Positions 11,563-24,375 of a DNA stretch of 64,000 bases are shown piece by piece. This DNA is from Bryopsis sp. KO-2023 (taxonomy: Eukaryota; Chlorophyta; Ulvophyceae; Bryopsidales; Bryopsidaceae). Under the pieces are notes generated by a model, which had not been told where the DNA came from, made no database searches, and saw only the letters and a program-made list of their open reading frames with translations. The stretch's first letter is position 1, and every line of letters starts with the position of its first letter. Location of the stretch: the NCBI GenBank assembly GCA_030272585.1, contig BSYQ01000007.1, positions 2,856,001 through 2,920,000 on the forward strand, written 5' to 3'. Both the position numbers and the translations under genes were made by a program.

Positions 11563-14500
11563 AGAGGAAGGAGTAAACTCAGAAAAACTTGGAAAAAATC
11601 CCCATTTTATCCTCGTGGCCGGCTGGCCTTGTTCATGGTGCGTTTTTCTGACTTTGTTGTCTTGGATTTCTGGAAAAGTGAAGATCATACCAGGGCATGG
11701 GGTGAAATATTTGAAGATGCACACACGAAAGCCTTGTGTGGAAAAGCACGGGGGGGGTGCTCGTTCACATCTCCATATATTTTGTCCTCGATGTCAGACA
11801 TCCGCTTCACTACTGTTATAGATTCTGCAAGATTTGATTGCCGGGGGAAGTTCATGGATACTAGTGGGAACTCTGGTGTTGCGTATTTTCCAGGCGGCCT
11901 ATTTATTCGGGTTGGAACTAATTGTAAGTCTCTATATCTTTGAGGTTTGTTGTGCCTTGTATTCCACTGCAACGAACTTTTGATAGATTACCTATGTATG
12001 GAAGCTTATCAAATGCAAAGCAAGCCGAGACCGCATGCGGCAAAAATTTAAGAAAAAGAGAGAAAAAAAAACACATGGATCCTGTGCATGCAGGACACAC
12101 CCCACACAAAAATGAATTTTCACAATAACGATTCTCAACATATTGGGTGGAAACCCTCAGCAGAAAAACAAGCAAACACCCACTCCCATCTATAACAGTA
12201 AAGGCATTTCACATGATCTGCAGTCGAAAACAAAAACTGTCCGGCAAAATGGAAAAGGTAATGCTCAAAATGACATGTTCAAAATTGATGCTGGATAAAA
12301 GACGGTGAAATACAAATATGTAATTTTGTTTGTTTGTTTGTTTGTTTGTTTGTTAGAATATATGTTTTATCAAATCAAATCATGATTACACACGAAGAAG
12401 CCGCTCGAGAAAAAAAGGGAAGTGTTGTATTGGGGAAAACGAGAAGGTTACAAAAAAAGACATCACAGACAACCGAGTGTTCACCCTATGTTCTAAAACT
12501 GGTAGACAGATCTGTACTACAAAGCCTCACTTTGATTGGGTCATTATAACAGAAGAAAAAATGGTTCCAGAACCAACAAAGGTAAAAAAAAAAAGAGAAA
12601 CAGCAATCCAAGCAAGGGAGGGTGAAATCGAGGGAAATGTTTTCGATGAAGGGAGAGGGTGACTTACTCAATTTCTGGATGTTAGAATTGGAATGTTGGG
12701 ACGAAAAAATGAAACTGTGAGAAAGTGAACTCAAGAAAAGAAAAAAGAAAGGAAAAATTTGCTTGGAATCAATATCGTTGTATAAGGAAAAACAATGAGG
12801 TGAAAGAAAAAATCTTCAATGGCGGTACAAATTCATTAGGGCAAAGACAAGAAATGCACTGGCTGTGCAAAAATAGTTGTACAGCAACTGGGGGTACTCC
12901 TTCAAGGCAACGTCCAAGTTTGTGGTCCTACTCTGATGAGAAAGGGAAAGACGGGTCGGATGTTGGAAAAGAGGCTGGGAAGAGGTTGCAGTCGGCTGAC
13001 CTGGGAAATTTCGTGGTTGAAAAATCTGCTGAAGACGGTGCAACTAATTCTTTATTCTTCAATTTCTTAAAACTGATTCTTGATTGATTGATTCTTGATT
13101 CTTGTTGCTTGATTCCTGATTTTTCCTTTCTTGATTCTTCATTTTCTATTCTTGAGTTGTTCACGTTGGAACGTATTTGAAAGAATGAGTTGATCAAGAA
13201 AAAAAAAAGAAATTACGTTTTTTTAATGTGGATTTCAAAAAACAAAAGTTTCCTACTTCAATAACGGGAAGCGTCCGCTTCTTTAGCCCTGATTCATGGG
13301 ATGACCTCACTTAACCTCAGTTCCATTTTGGAACTCAAAATTCAACAGCAGTGGTCGCCCACGGACCGTTTTTTTATCCTATTGCTTTATTTGTGATAAA
13401 ATCGCTCTTGGGAAAAGTTTTCAGAGTTGTTGCAGCAGAATGCTCGGAGAAAAAGCTTGGATCCCATTCACATTGCGAATTTCCAGCATTCCAAAATATG
13501 GAACGCACCATGATGTGCAGACTGTCTGCTACATATTTCCTAGATGTTTTTTTTGGGGCCTGGTTTTTTACCAGCACCGCTGGCGTCCAGTTGTGTTTCT
13601 GCAAGATTGCTGCCACACAAATGAATTCTGGAGTGATGTTGAGGCTTGCTGGAGTTGCTTGTGGCTTGCTCTCCGTAAAATACATGCAGGGTTTATGGCC
13701 AGATCGATTGAAAGTGGTATGCATGTTGATGCGGATCCAGAGAACGCTCTTTCTTCCCCTTCAGACTGGGGAAGCTCGTTTGTTGTGGAACTGGATGTGC
13801 CTGCAAGCTGTTCCGCTCGATAAAATTTCTTTCATGTGGTTTCATAGCAGACTGACACAATTCCAAGAACGACCAACTATACTACCACTTTCCAGCAACA
13901 TGACATCTCACAGAAGCGCCTCTTCTGTTGTAATTTGATGTTTGTTTGTTTGTTTGTATTAATCACTGGTGCGATCTAAAATGCAATGACTCCAAAACAG
14001 CCACAGTTTTTTTTTTTGCAAGTGTATCTTCGTCTTATTTTATTTTCTTTTAATTGAAGAGTGCGCTCAAAATCAGACCGACATCCCTCCAGACAAAACT
14101 AGAATGCTACTGTATGTGGGGCAAAGCATGGCTGGATATCTCCAAAAGTGTGTGGGATTCGGCCTCCGAGTTTGAAACTGACAAGAAAACTGTGGAAGTA
14201 GATAAGGTTATTCACACAATATATGCTTTTAACACACCCACCCTTTTTATTCCACAACAAATGCTATCGCCCCAAATCTCATTTTCTCAAATCTCACATA
14301 TCTCATTCATTCCCTTGCCGAAGGCTGACTCAGTCCAAATATACCCAAACTGTTCAAAGAAAACTGATATTACCTCATCCAGGTAAGCTATGTTTTTACA
14401 AAAACACGAAGGCACACAACCAGAGCCTTCACCCTCCAGATTCGCACTAACCGAATCAAAATACTATAAAAAACAAAAAAAACCATGGGGCTTATGAGTT

Positions 14501-14591
14501 TAAATCTTGGCACATGCCTCGAGCGAACAAAACATGAAAAAAAAACAGTTCTGCAGTCATATATAACATAAATCCAGCCAATACATCCCAA
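11563..14591. other. Long intergenic region with dispersed repeats
   Basis: No complete gene. It holds a (TTTG)n microsatellite near 12325-12353 and a second one near 13941-13958. About 12540-13560 is one copy of a dispersed repeat that recurs inverted at 62217-62860. The remainder is A/T-rich without recognisable coding. Confidence 0.5.
12540..13560 (-). repeat. Dispersed repeat, copy 1, with a possibly coding core
   Basis: Three blocks of this stretch match the inverted copy near 62217-62860: 12555-12720, 12740-12850 and 13405-13560. The matched order is preserved and the middle is shorter in the other copy. In the block 13409-13495, read on the minus strand, both copies encode the same peptide core (NSQCEWDPSFFS ... 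AATTLKTFPK). Seven of nine base differences there fall at third codon positions. This suggests an old mobile element or a gene family with a real exon. No terminal repeats were found and the protein is not one I recognise. Confidence 0.5.
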
Positions 14592-17500
14592 CTAAGTTCT
14601 ATTTCCACTCACATCAATCGCGACTGGTGGCGGCGTCTGCTCCCCACCCCCCTGATCACCGTTCGATTCATTCTCGCTGCTACCTTCCGAGGTCTGCTGA
14701 ACTTTTTCCACGCCGCCGCCACGTTTTCTGAACCGATCCATGACGACATCGATCTTCTCCTCGACGAACATCTCAGCGCTTTTCGGCAAAGACGTCAAGA
14801 CAAAATACGTGAAAAACTTGACGTATCTTAACAGAGGATTCCCAGGCACCGATTTGCCATAAGACATCAATTTACTCGTCGAATATCGATCGAAATGCAG
14901 GACGGCACGGAAGACGAGAAAAAGAAACATTCCAACATTCGCGAGCATCACCACGACGCTCACGGTGACGCGTCCTCCAAACGTGGTGCGAGGCTCGTTG
15001 AACAGCAGCCCAGAGTATACGGTCCCTATAGAAATGATGAGCGACGCAGATTCCAAGTGGTTCAGGTGTGAATACTTGTACGGTCGATACACCATGTGGA
15101 AAATCAGCGCCACGTTCAGCACCCCCAGCGCCAGAATCGCTTGCATGTTTCCCCCCAGAGGTCGCATGTACACCACCGCCCCGACGATCAACGCCTTTCG
15201 CAGAAGGATGACCACCTCCCAGTAGCAGGTTTCCTGCTTGTAAGCTTGGTAAACGAACCCGTACTTGTCCATGTATTTATGTTGGAACAGCTCCTTCCTC
15301 TGGCGCAGCCCCAGCATGAAGAAGAGCAACGCGACGGGGATACCAAACGTAATGATCACCAGCCCGATGATTCCTACCGCCGCCACGACGTTATGATCTC
15401 CATCGAAGCACCTCAGGTCGGTGTCTTCCGCCCAATACCATTTCGTGGCTATAGAAAACTCAGCATACGTGCTGTCGCTGTCTGACCGGTCGAGATGCAG
15501 GCAATTGATGCTGCGCATGAATTCTTCGGAGAGCTCGATGTAGGTGAAAAACAGGACGGCGATCACCACGATCGTCCAGTTTCTCCAGAGGCAAGTCATG
15601 TTTTCGGTCTTTTTTCTGTACTGGAAGAGCCACACCAAGAAGAAGAGGCTGGCGATGACCGTGAAGAGAATCGCTGGGTAGGATATGCGTAATAGACTGG
15701 CACCAGCGGAGGCGGCCAGGGAAGGGTTATCGCCGATCGCGCATTCCGCCGACACCAGAGCTTCGGCACTGGAAAATCCAGCGATCAGATCTGAATGCAC
15801 AGAACCACATTTCCATCAACATATATATATATATATATGGAAAAAATCCATCAAGTTTTTGATAGGGGAAAAACATGGATCAAGTTTTTCAGAGGAAAAA
15901 GAAACATGCCATATTCAGAAATAACTGAACCTGAAAGATAAAAAATGGAAAGCAAGGATTTGTTTTGGAGAAACCATGCAGCATTTTTTTACAGGCGACC
16001 TACCTTGGACTGCCAGCATTTCCTTGATGGATGTCGTCCAGTTGGAATTAATTTCAATTGCAAAACTCGTCACTTGCAAATAGTTGGTCCAAATCTACAC
16101 ATCCAAAAACACAAAGTCAACGAAAGTTGCATCGTTCATTGCATAAAAACCCGAAACTACTATTTTCGACAAAAAAAACCATCCTCCGAATCCAACAGAC
16201 TGCCACCCAATCAATTTTTGCACTCTTGATACATCCCACAAAATCGAGCATACCTTGAGGGTCTCCGACAAATTTTCTGCTGCAATGATTGGTCTGATTT
16301 TCCCCAGAGCCTCCCCCATTTTTTCGCCCGAAGCTCCCCCCAGAGCCTCCAACTCGCTCAGTTCATCGATGGTGGCTTCGACATCCGGAACAGCGGTCGA
16401 CCGACGGCTGCGAGAAGCCTTCCTATCGAACAGAGCTCGGTAGATCATGTCGTTTGCATGCTTAGACCCCAGAACCCTGGAGCTATCCCCTAAGATGCAC
16501 CAAGAAACAAAATGATGAATGGGAATGCAAGTCAACATTGAATTGATGCACTCCTCGCCTCCGCCCCCCCCCCCCCCCCCCCCCCAAAAAAAAAGAAACA
16601 CTATGGGCAGAATGACCCCCCAATATGATCCGTGCATCAAGTCACACACAGAGATATGAGTGAATGGTTAATTTCCAGTAGACATACTTGCCCAACGAAG
16701 GCTTTCGACAACGAGGTGATCCAGCCCCACACAGATATACGCACCAAACTATTATTGCCCAATCAATCAATCAATCAATTACAGCAAAAAGAGGCCATCA
16801 CCCCCCATAATGCCAGAGAAGGAGAAGTCTTGTGTTCTTTCCTTTCTTCCCCCACCCCCCCCCCAAAAAAAAAAAAGAAAAATCCATCCAAACCGTCTGT
16901 TAAATAAGATCATCTTTATTTCAGGTGATTGTTGTCTCAATCACCTGAAGCAACCCAACGCCGAGAGGTGCTTGCAGCTCTGTGCAAAGAGGAGGAACGA
17001 GAGTCTGACTCCCTCGTTTCGGCGGGAGGCCCCGGAGTGACACTGGCGGCCTGTTCCAGGAAAGTGGTCATTTGATCCATTTCGCTGATGCTGATCATTG
17101 CACTTCGAATGGTGATGCCCAGCAAAATCAGAGACCAGAATCCTGCACAGGCGATGTAGAATCGGGACGAACTTTTCCCCAAACACTTTTTGCAATTGCC
17201 GTGCTGCTTTCCGAAGCCATCATCGCAGGAACCACACAAAATGCCTCTGTAGCCCTGACCCCGACGAGGAAAAAAAAGCAAAGAAAATCAGACTTTTTTT
17301 TTTCCTCCACCCAAACGATCACAGATGGATCCCAAATTGTAATTTATATATATATATTTAAATTTAATATATGTTTTTAAATTGCGGCAAAATTTCCACA
17401 TTCAAGAAAAGGATCTTCGTTTCAAAAGTTTTTTTTGAAAAACGAAAGTGAAAATCATATCCCACAGTGGCATTCATAACAGGCGACCTCTTCATTCCGC

Positions 17501-20500
17501 TGCTGATTCTGAGACTTACCAGACCGCATTGCGTGTGGTTATCATTAGGAAGGAAATTTGCGGAAGGAACGATATCAGTGGTGTAGAAGCTGAGCAATGT
17601 CAAATTTCTCATGTCGTATGCACAAGCCTCGTGAATCAGGCACTCGTGAAGGTGGGGAGAAAACGGCGTGGAGTGCCAATATCCATCCACCGGAATCAGG
17701 GCTGCACCACCAGGGCAGCTTCCATGCTTCGGGCAAGGCCGACATATTTCCTGGTTATAACAAAAAAAGAAATAAAATAAAGCAAAGCAAGCAAAAGTAA
17801 AAAGATCATGCCAGCAGGCATGCATGCGTGCACACTTCACCCCAGCAACCACCCCTCCACGTGGAAAGAAGCAATCGCCTTGAATTATTCACTTCTAGAA
17901 CCCCAGCTATGAGGCCCGCTGCTGGATTCTCAAACACCAAATATCGCAACGGAATATCGAAAACCAACCCACCTCTGGGAGGAAGCTGTAGAAGCCATCG
18001 GGGCATTTCCTGCAAATCCCTTTCTGCTTTTGCCTCTCTTCGCCAGTGTAGCAGTCACGAATGGACATTTCAGTATCGATCGCAGGGATGTTGAAGCCCT
18101 CAGGGCCGACAAAAGACATGGAATGATTCCCTGGCAGAGCGATCGCCAGGATGTTCTGGAATTTGACTTTTCCGTCTTTAGCTTCGGAAAGGGACTCCCC
18201 AACCACCACGTCAGACACCACATCGACCGCAATTCCTATTGTCAGACATAAAAAAACCTCACACACATTTTTTCCTTTTCTTCTTTTTTTGGGGGGGGGG
18301 GAGGAGGGGGGGGGGGGCATTCATCATGCGAAGTTGTTCGTCATGTGAATTCTATTCACCCAACACAAGGGAGGGTTGAAAAATCAACTGGAACGATTTG
18401 TTTCACTGGCACAGGGACTCCTCATGGTTTCTCCACACGAAAAAAAAGTTCAGCACAATGTGCCATTTTAAAATCCTCCAAACGGTATGCATCTGATCTC
18501 AACTACGTGCCCTCACTTGCTGATGGAATCCCCGCAGTCATCAATTGATTCAGTCCGTCGAAAACACTCAGTCGGATCTCAGGCAAGTGCTCCCCGCTGG
18601 CATGATTCTCAACGATAAAATCCTCCTCCCTTTTCCCCTCCATGTCCAGCATCATTTCCGCCACTTCCGTCGCCACGTGTTTTCCAAACCCTTTTCCAGC
18701 AACCTCATTCCCGATGCACCAGGGAGGAGAGGTAAACGCTTTGGGTTTGTCAAAGATAGAGAATTTCGGCAGCGAGGGTTTGGACGGATCTGCCAGCCAG
18801 ATCCTTCTGGCATCCGAGGTGAAAATCGCACCTCCGGCCCCCGAGGCTCTGTTGGAGTCGAAAGTGGAGTTTTCGAATCGAATGGAACGGCAGCCGATTA
18901 TGCCGAGAGGCATGTTTTGGAGGGGGGGGCACTCGGCAGTCCAGCCGTCGCCAGCTGTCACAATCATCATGGCTCCTGAAATATAATTTTAGCCTTGTTG
19001 TTGCTATTGAACTGATTTTCTGCTGGTGCGATTAAAAAAAAAAGTATCGAGGGGATTGCATCTCAACTGGAGGACGCCCCCACTGAGCAAGAAATCGCAA
19101 AACGGTCCATCCGGGTCCTTCCTCTGTGAATTATCTCTTGTTTTTTTTTTTCACCATTCTATTCAAGTTTTCTTTCCAAACAAGAAACTGAGATTCTATT
19201 TTCGGGTGAAAGCAGAACCCATGGAAAAAGCTAGCGCGTCTCACCGCCGATGCTTCCTCTGTTTCTTTCGAAAACAGACGATTGGACAGCCACTTGAATC
19301 CCCCCAGAACCCAGGCCTCCAGACAAGAGGTCCAAGCACATCGCCCCACCGCACCCTGCCCCGTAAGGACGGCCACCGGGATCCAATATCAACCTTTCCC
19401 TTCGTAAATTCTCCAACTCTTGCATGGCCGTATCATCCCCCAGCACTCTGCTGAGCTCATCGGCTGCTGGTTTGTTCAACTTTTTGATTTCGTCCATTTC
19501 CTCTAAAGCGGTGTTGTTTTCGAAGCGTGCAGACTTGACCTGAAGAAAATCATACGGAAAGGAAATATACAACTGAAGGGAAAAACAATCGAATGTTTCG
19601 AGTGCCACAAAAAATATGGTATGCAATTGCCTTAAAGAAGGCAATATGAATTGCACTAGAGAAATCTCATTGATCTCCAGAAATCAACAAGATTAATAAA
19701 ACTTCCCTCCAAAAATTATCCACACACACACCCCTTCCCCCGAAACCGGATGTCCCCCCCCTCCCAAAAAAAAAAAGGAAAAAAGAAAAAAAATCGACTT
19801 ATGGAATGTATTTTGCTCGATCGAGTCGGTCCAGCTGAAAGAAGTTGCAAGTGTAATCACAAAACGTTAAAAAAGAAAAGAAACTTTCTTACCTGCAAAA
19901 AGTTTCCAGTGCTGGTGATCCCCGAATAAAACAGAGCTCCTCCATCCAACGCCACATTTCCCTTCAGAATGGAGCCCCTCGTTCCTTCCAGAGTGGAGAA
20001 GGCACTCACTGCCACATTGGGGCTTCTAAGCACTCCGACCGCCCCACCCTGTTCTGCAGAATTCCCCTCGAACTGGACGCCCTCCATCAACACCAAGCTA
20101 TCGATAAGGCCATCCAATACTGCAATTGCCCCCCCCAGCCCCATGGCTCGATTCCCAATAAACTCCGCCGCTTGGATCTTGATCTCACCTGGTGGCATGA
20201 TTAACATGGGGTGCTGTCACATCATAAAAAATAAATAAATCTGACCAAAAAAAATAAAAATATATATATATATAGTTCTTTCTTTTTGGTTTGCCTTTGG
20301 GGTAGAGAGCTAGATATGGACGTTGGGATGAACCGGAGGTTCCTTTCTGAGTCAGACTAGAACACATTTCCGTGAAAGGGTTGCACTCGGCCTTTTGGCC
20401 GCGTGTACAACAATTTCATTTCAATTTAATTCAACACAAGAACATATGTATTACTATCGTTTCATGTATATTCCAAGAAAAGAAAAGGATATATGTCCTT

Positions 20501-22844
20501 GTACAACCCCACACCATCATTAGGTTCAATTCCTACCTGCACCGTATAACATGATGGCCCCGCCCCCCAACGCATAATTTCCTTCAAAACTCCCGTCGAC
20601 TCTGCCGAGGTCTCCGCTCTGCATGAAGAACGTCGCCCCGTTCAAAATCATCAGCCCACCTCCGACTCTGCCCACGTTGCCCCTCACATTGTTGCCCACC
20701 CAGTTCGTGTGGACTCTCCTGAACACCCCGGCCCCACCCCCCCACAAGCCCTCGTTTCTCACAAAAGAAGAAAACCTGATGGACGCTCTGAAACTGGGGA
20801 GCGCCAGGAAATGCAATGCGCCTCCATGGTTGGCTCGATTTTGCCGAAACTCGGATTCCGTTATTTCCAGAGTCCCTGGGAACGGGCTGATCAGGAAGAT
20901 TGCACCCCCCAAACTCAGACTCTGAGATTCGGGGTTGCCGAAGGGGTCATCAGCTTCTAAAACCCGGTTTGAAACGAAAGACGTCGATTCCACCACGGTT
21001 TTCTTCCCCCCAGCCAGGAAAATTGCTCCGCCAGCCGACATGGCTCGGTTCTCGAGGAATTTTGCCTTTTTTATGGTGATTTCCTCCATGTTCAAAGCGA
21101 ACAGGGCTCCGCCGGATTGCACGGGTTCTGAGATTTCCAGGAATTTGGCGCTCTCTATGGAACGTGAGTCTTCGATCACGGTTTCCAGAGGCACCACCCC
21201 ACCCATCAGGTTTCTGTTTTTTATGAAGTCTGTGTCGGTGATCCGGAGCGATGATTTGGGCTCCTCACTGGACCTCAATGCTTCGATGCACACCGCCCCA
21301 CCCTACCGGGAAACAGAAAGAAAAAAAACTGTAAAAAAACTGTCAAAAATCAGGCACTAGGAACAGACAGTGTTTGGAATATAGATTCTATTTCATTACA
21401 AGAAATCCTCTGATTGTTGGACCCCAGTCTTGTACGTCGACAACAAACAGGGTCGAAAAAATAAGCACAATCAAAAGAAGAAAAGAAAAGAAAAGAAAAA
21501 GAAAAAGAAAACCTCGGTACCTTAAAAGCAGCAACATTGTTTTCGAATTTTGACCCAGATATGCTCAGTGTCGACCCTTCTGAAAAAATTGCACCCCCCG
21601 AGTCCGCCTCATTTCCTACAAACGTGCTGCCAATGACACTCAAATCCCAGCCCCCCGTCGTCCGTATTGCTCCTCCGTTTTCATAGGTGGTGCTGTTTCC
21701 GTTGTTTCGGAAAACAGCGTTTGTGATTATTGCTCCAAACATCGAAAAATTGCCTTCGGGTAGGGCAAATGAATCCAGAAATTTTGGATGCACCAGCGAA
21801 ATCGCGGGAGCTATGCAGTCTTCGATTATGACATTTTCGATCGTCACATTGGTACCTCTGCAAGTTTTTAACATCAAATTAAAGAAATAATGAATAAAGC
21901 CATGACCTCACGACTTCAAATACAGGATGGTTTTCCCCACATTATCACCAACAGCAAAATAAATTTAAACTGTTAAAAAAATTGGTGTTGAAACCTCTAA
22001 CAAGAACCCGCAAAAAAATGAAGTGCACCAACAGAAAATCTCGACCTTCAAGCGGCATTCAGAATAAAATCGTTATTATAACACAATTACCAAGACAGGG
22101 CTTTTTCCCAGGAAGCGGGGGGTTCTGTTTTTTTTTTTTTTTTTTTTTTCTATTCATGGTTTGCTCACCTGACTTCAATCGCAGATGTGTTGGAAACACA
22201 TTGGAGAATCGTCAGGGGATTGGAGCCCTCAACGGCTCCTCTGATCGTCAATGATGAGTTCACATTAATAGTTTCACTGAGCTGAATTTTTCCCGACTCG
22301 AAACTCAGCACCCCTCCTTCAGCCAGGCCCCCTATCACATCCTCAATGGTGTCTACATTCTCGCTGCTGATCAATGGCTGATCTTGAAGCAGATTTCGTT
22401 TTCCTACAAGATTCAAGAGTCATCTGATGCTCTCACCATTGTTGGATAATAATCAGGAAGGCAATACAGCGAACTATTTTGTCAGTGCTGGAATGTCATG
22501 TTTGCGTCGGGGGATTGATTCGGAACGCAAAAAAGCGAATGGGGGTTTGGTTCTATTTCAGGACACAGGAATAAGTGTTACGTTGCGCGAAGGGCAAATT
22601 CCGCTCCGTTGAGCGACGACACAAAAACCCATATCAACGCTTCCAACACAACAAGATGAGATGCGAAAATTTCGCGCGATTCGCGCGAAACACTACATTT
22701 CAGGACACATGGAACACGCTTTCGCTTACCAAGCCGCCCATGCGGTTCAGAAAGAGGGTCCTTGGGAGCCGCGGTTATGACCGAGCAGTTCGCTCCAAGA
22801 ACAAAAGAGATAATAACGATGAAACGTGCAGTGCGCGCAGTCAT
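14592..22844 (-). CDS. Large surface protein: PMP-type repeats plus multi-pass membrane domain
   Basis: Thirteen exons close in phase to 1610 residues: 22844-22730, 22403-22169, 21857-21521, 21302-20537, 20188-19893, 19539-19245, 18975-18517, 18235-17973, 17750-17520, 17254-16945, 16489-16254, 16094-16004, 15790-14592. The start MTARTARFIVIISFVLG is a signal peptide. Residues about 100-850 carry repeated GGAI/GGAV and FxxN motifs (NRAMSAGGAIFLAG, GNEADSGGAIFSEG, NSAEQGGAVG), the pattern of polymorphic outer-membrane-protein repeats that fold as a right-handed beta-helix. Next come Cys-rich EGF-like pieces (CPDGFYSF, CRPCPKHGSCPGG, ILCGSCDDGFGKQHGNC) and at least six hydrophobic helices (LLRISYPAILFTVIASLFFL, AILALGVLNVALIFHMVYRPY). 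The tail is acidic and Pro/Gln-rich. This architecture recurs in algal and protist genomes; channel or adhesion function is inference. Confidence 0.88.
16759..16818. repeat. Short dispersed repeat, copy 1 of 3
   Basis: A (CAAT)n microsatellite followed by AAAAAGAGGCCATCACCCCC and a further ~15 bases. Nearly identical copies lie at 59424-59480 and 62055-62085. The first two share the CAATCAAT lead-in and the ATGCCAGAG tail. This copy is inside an intron of the surface-protein gene. Confidence 0.7.
16921..16948. other. Perfect hairpin spanning a 5' splice site
   Basis: TCAGGTGATTG (16921-16931) and CAATCACCTGA (16938-16948) are perfect 11-bp arms with loop TTGTCT. On the coding strand one arm includes the last bases of exon 10 of the surface-protein gene and its GTGATT donor at 16944, so the pre-mRNA donor would be buried in a stem. 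Confidence 0.7.
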
Positions 22845-23781
22845 AGCAGAATTTCGTCCGCTGGTGCCACTGCCGTCGTGGCGATAGTTTGTGGCGTCAA
22901 TGCCCTGGGGCGCGATGTTTGTTTTTCCAGCGTTGCTTGCCACGTGTGTGGTATGGGATGGTCGGGTGCAGGATAACGATGCGAATGTCGTGAGCGCTCA
23001 TACGTCTCGCCTCAAACACACGTCGAACCTTGCTCGAAGTCCCATCGCTCGGGCAAAAACACGGCAGGAATTGAAGCAAGTCGATTCCCCCTTCTGGGAA
23101 GCAGGATTTGGCAGAGCCACTGGAACACTTGCGTTTTTTTTTTTGAGGTCGAATGTATTTTTTTAGACTCTCCGTAAGCGCACACGAAACGTAAAATCGA
23201 TTATAGGAAAATCGAAGCCCAGGCACGTGTCGACAACAGCTCCTCACCTTCATCATTTTGCACTGCAAAGTTTGCAGGCCATCTACACAACAACCAAGCA
23301 CGGAAATTCTCGGAATAAGTTCACGGTCGCTCAGTGAAGGCGATAAAATTTTGTGCTTGTGCGTCCAATTGTGTTTGGCGGCTGAAGTCAGTCCCACCCT
23401 TTGCAACTCGATTCCATACATCGGATACGATTCGAACGCCTGTTGCTGCTCTGGCTCGAAAAAGAATCAGACCTCAACTAGGCCCATCAAACGGATCTAC
23501 TGCCAACGAAAGGGCGTTCCATTTCCAAGAAAAGTTTTGAAAGAATCACCCGCATAAAAAAAAGATGAACAGCCAGGTGGCGGCGGGCTCGGCCTTTCTC
23601 ACCTCCACGACGAAAAGACGAAGCAGCGATTATCAAATTGGTTGGTGATCTGTTGGATGGGGCTCACGCAATCCCAACGCACCAATATTGCAGTGATGAG
23701 CACTGCTCTCCACCACCGTCCCCGTCCAACACTTTCCTGCACCCAATATCCTCCAGGCATTCTTTACTCGTGCTCTTGACA
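22845..23781. promoter_or_regulatory. Divergent upstream region
   Basis: Separates the start of the large surface-protein gene (minus) from a small membrane-protein gene (plus). Base composition is more even than in other intergenic parts. No specific promoter element was recognised and no further gene is supported. Confidence 0.35.
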
Positions 23782-24375
23782 ATGGGATCGCAACGCTCAG
23801 CCCCCCAAGTTCGTTCCGGTCTGAAAGGGATGCTCGATCGCTTCATTGGTCCTGGAGCAACAAGGGCAGAGATACTCCTCCAGACAATCCCATCCCTAGC
23901 GGCAGGGATAGCGGCAGGAACTTACGCTTGGAGCCTCCCCACGCAATGGAGTTTGGTGCAAATTACGCTGATCACGGTGCTGGGCTTCGATGTGGTCGGG
24001 GGTATTTTGACTAACGCAACGGCGGCTGCGAAGCGCTGGTATCATCGACCAGGCCAGCACTGGCCTGAGCATATGAATTTTATTGCAGTGCATCTGCTTC
24101 ATATTGGTCTTGTAGCAGCGGTTCTACGAGGGATAGAGTGGTCCTTTTTTGGGGGCGTTTCTGCATATTTGTTGATCGCGGCTGCGGCGATCGTCTCCTC
24201 TCCGCTCTATCTTCAGCGTCCAATCGCACTTGGGTTGTATGCACTGGCGGTGGTGGGCGATCGTTACTTAGTGACACCCACGTATGGTTTGGAATGGTTT
24301 CTGCCACTGTTTTTCTTGAAACTTTTGGTGAGCCATTTGCCGAAGGAGACGCCTTTCAGCCCTCATGATTGCTGA
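23782..24375 (+). CDS. Conserved small multi-pass membrane protein, unknown function
   Basis: A single-exon frame of 197 residues starting MGSQRSAP. The frame is open for 48 codons upstream, but this ATG gives the better start because the upstream part is low-complexity. At least four hydrophobic segments are visible (ITLITVLGFDVVGGILTN, FIAVHLLHIGLVAAVL, SAYLLIAAAAIVSSPLYL, FLPLFFLKLLVSHL). The block GFDVVGGILTNATAAAKRWY followed by HRPGQ is highly characteristic; from memory similar proteins occur in bacteria, but I cannot name a function. No transit or signal peptide is obvious. It is one of only two intronless genes here, the other being deoxyhypusine hydroxylase. Possible bacterial origin is inference only. 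Confidence 0.8.
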   Translation: MGSQRSAPQVRSGLKGMLDRFIGPGATRAEILLQTIPSLAAGIAAGTYAWSLPTQWSLVQITLITVLGFDVVGGILTNATAAAKRWYHRPGQHWPEHMNFIAVHLLHIGLVAAVLRGIEWSFFGGVSAYLLIAAAAIVSSPLYLQRPIALGLYALAVVGDRYLVTPTYGLEWFLPLFFLKLLVSHLPKETPFSPHDC

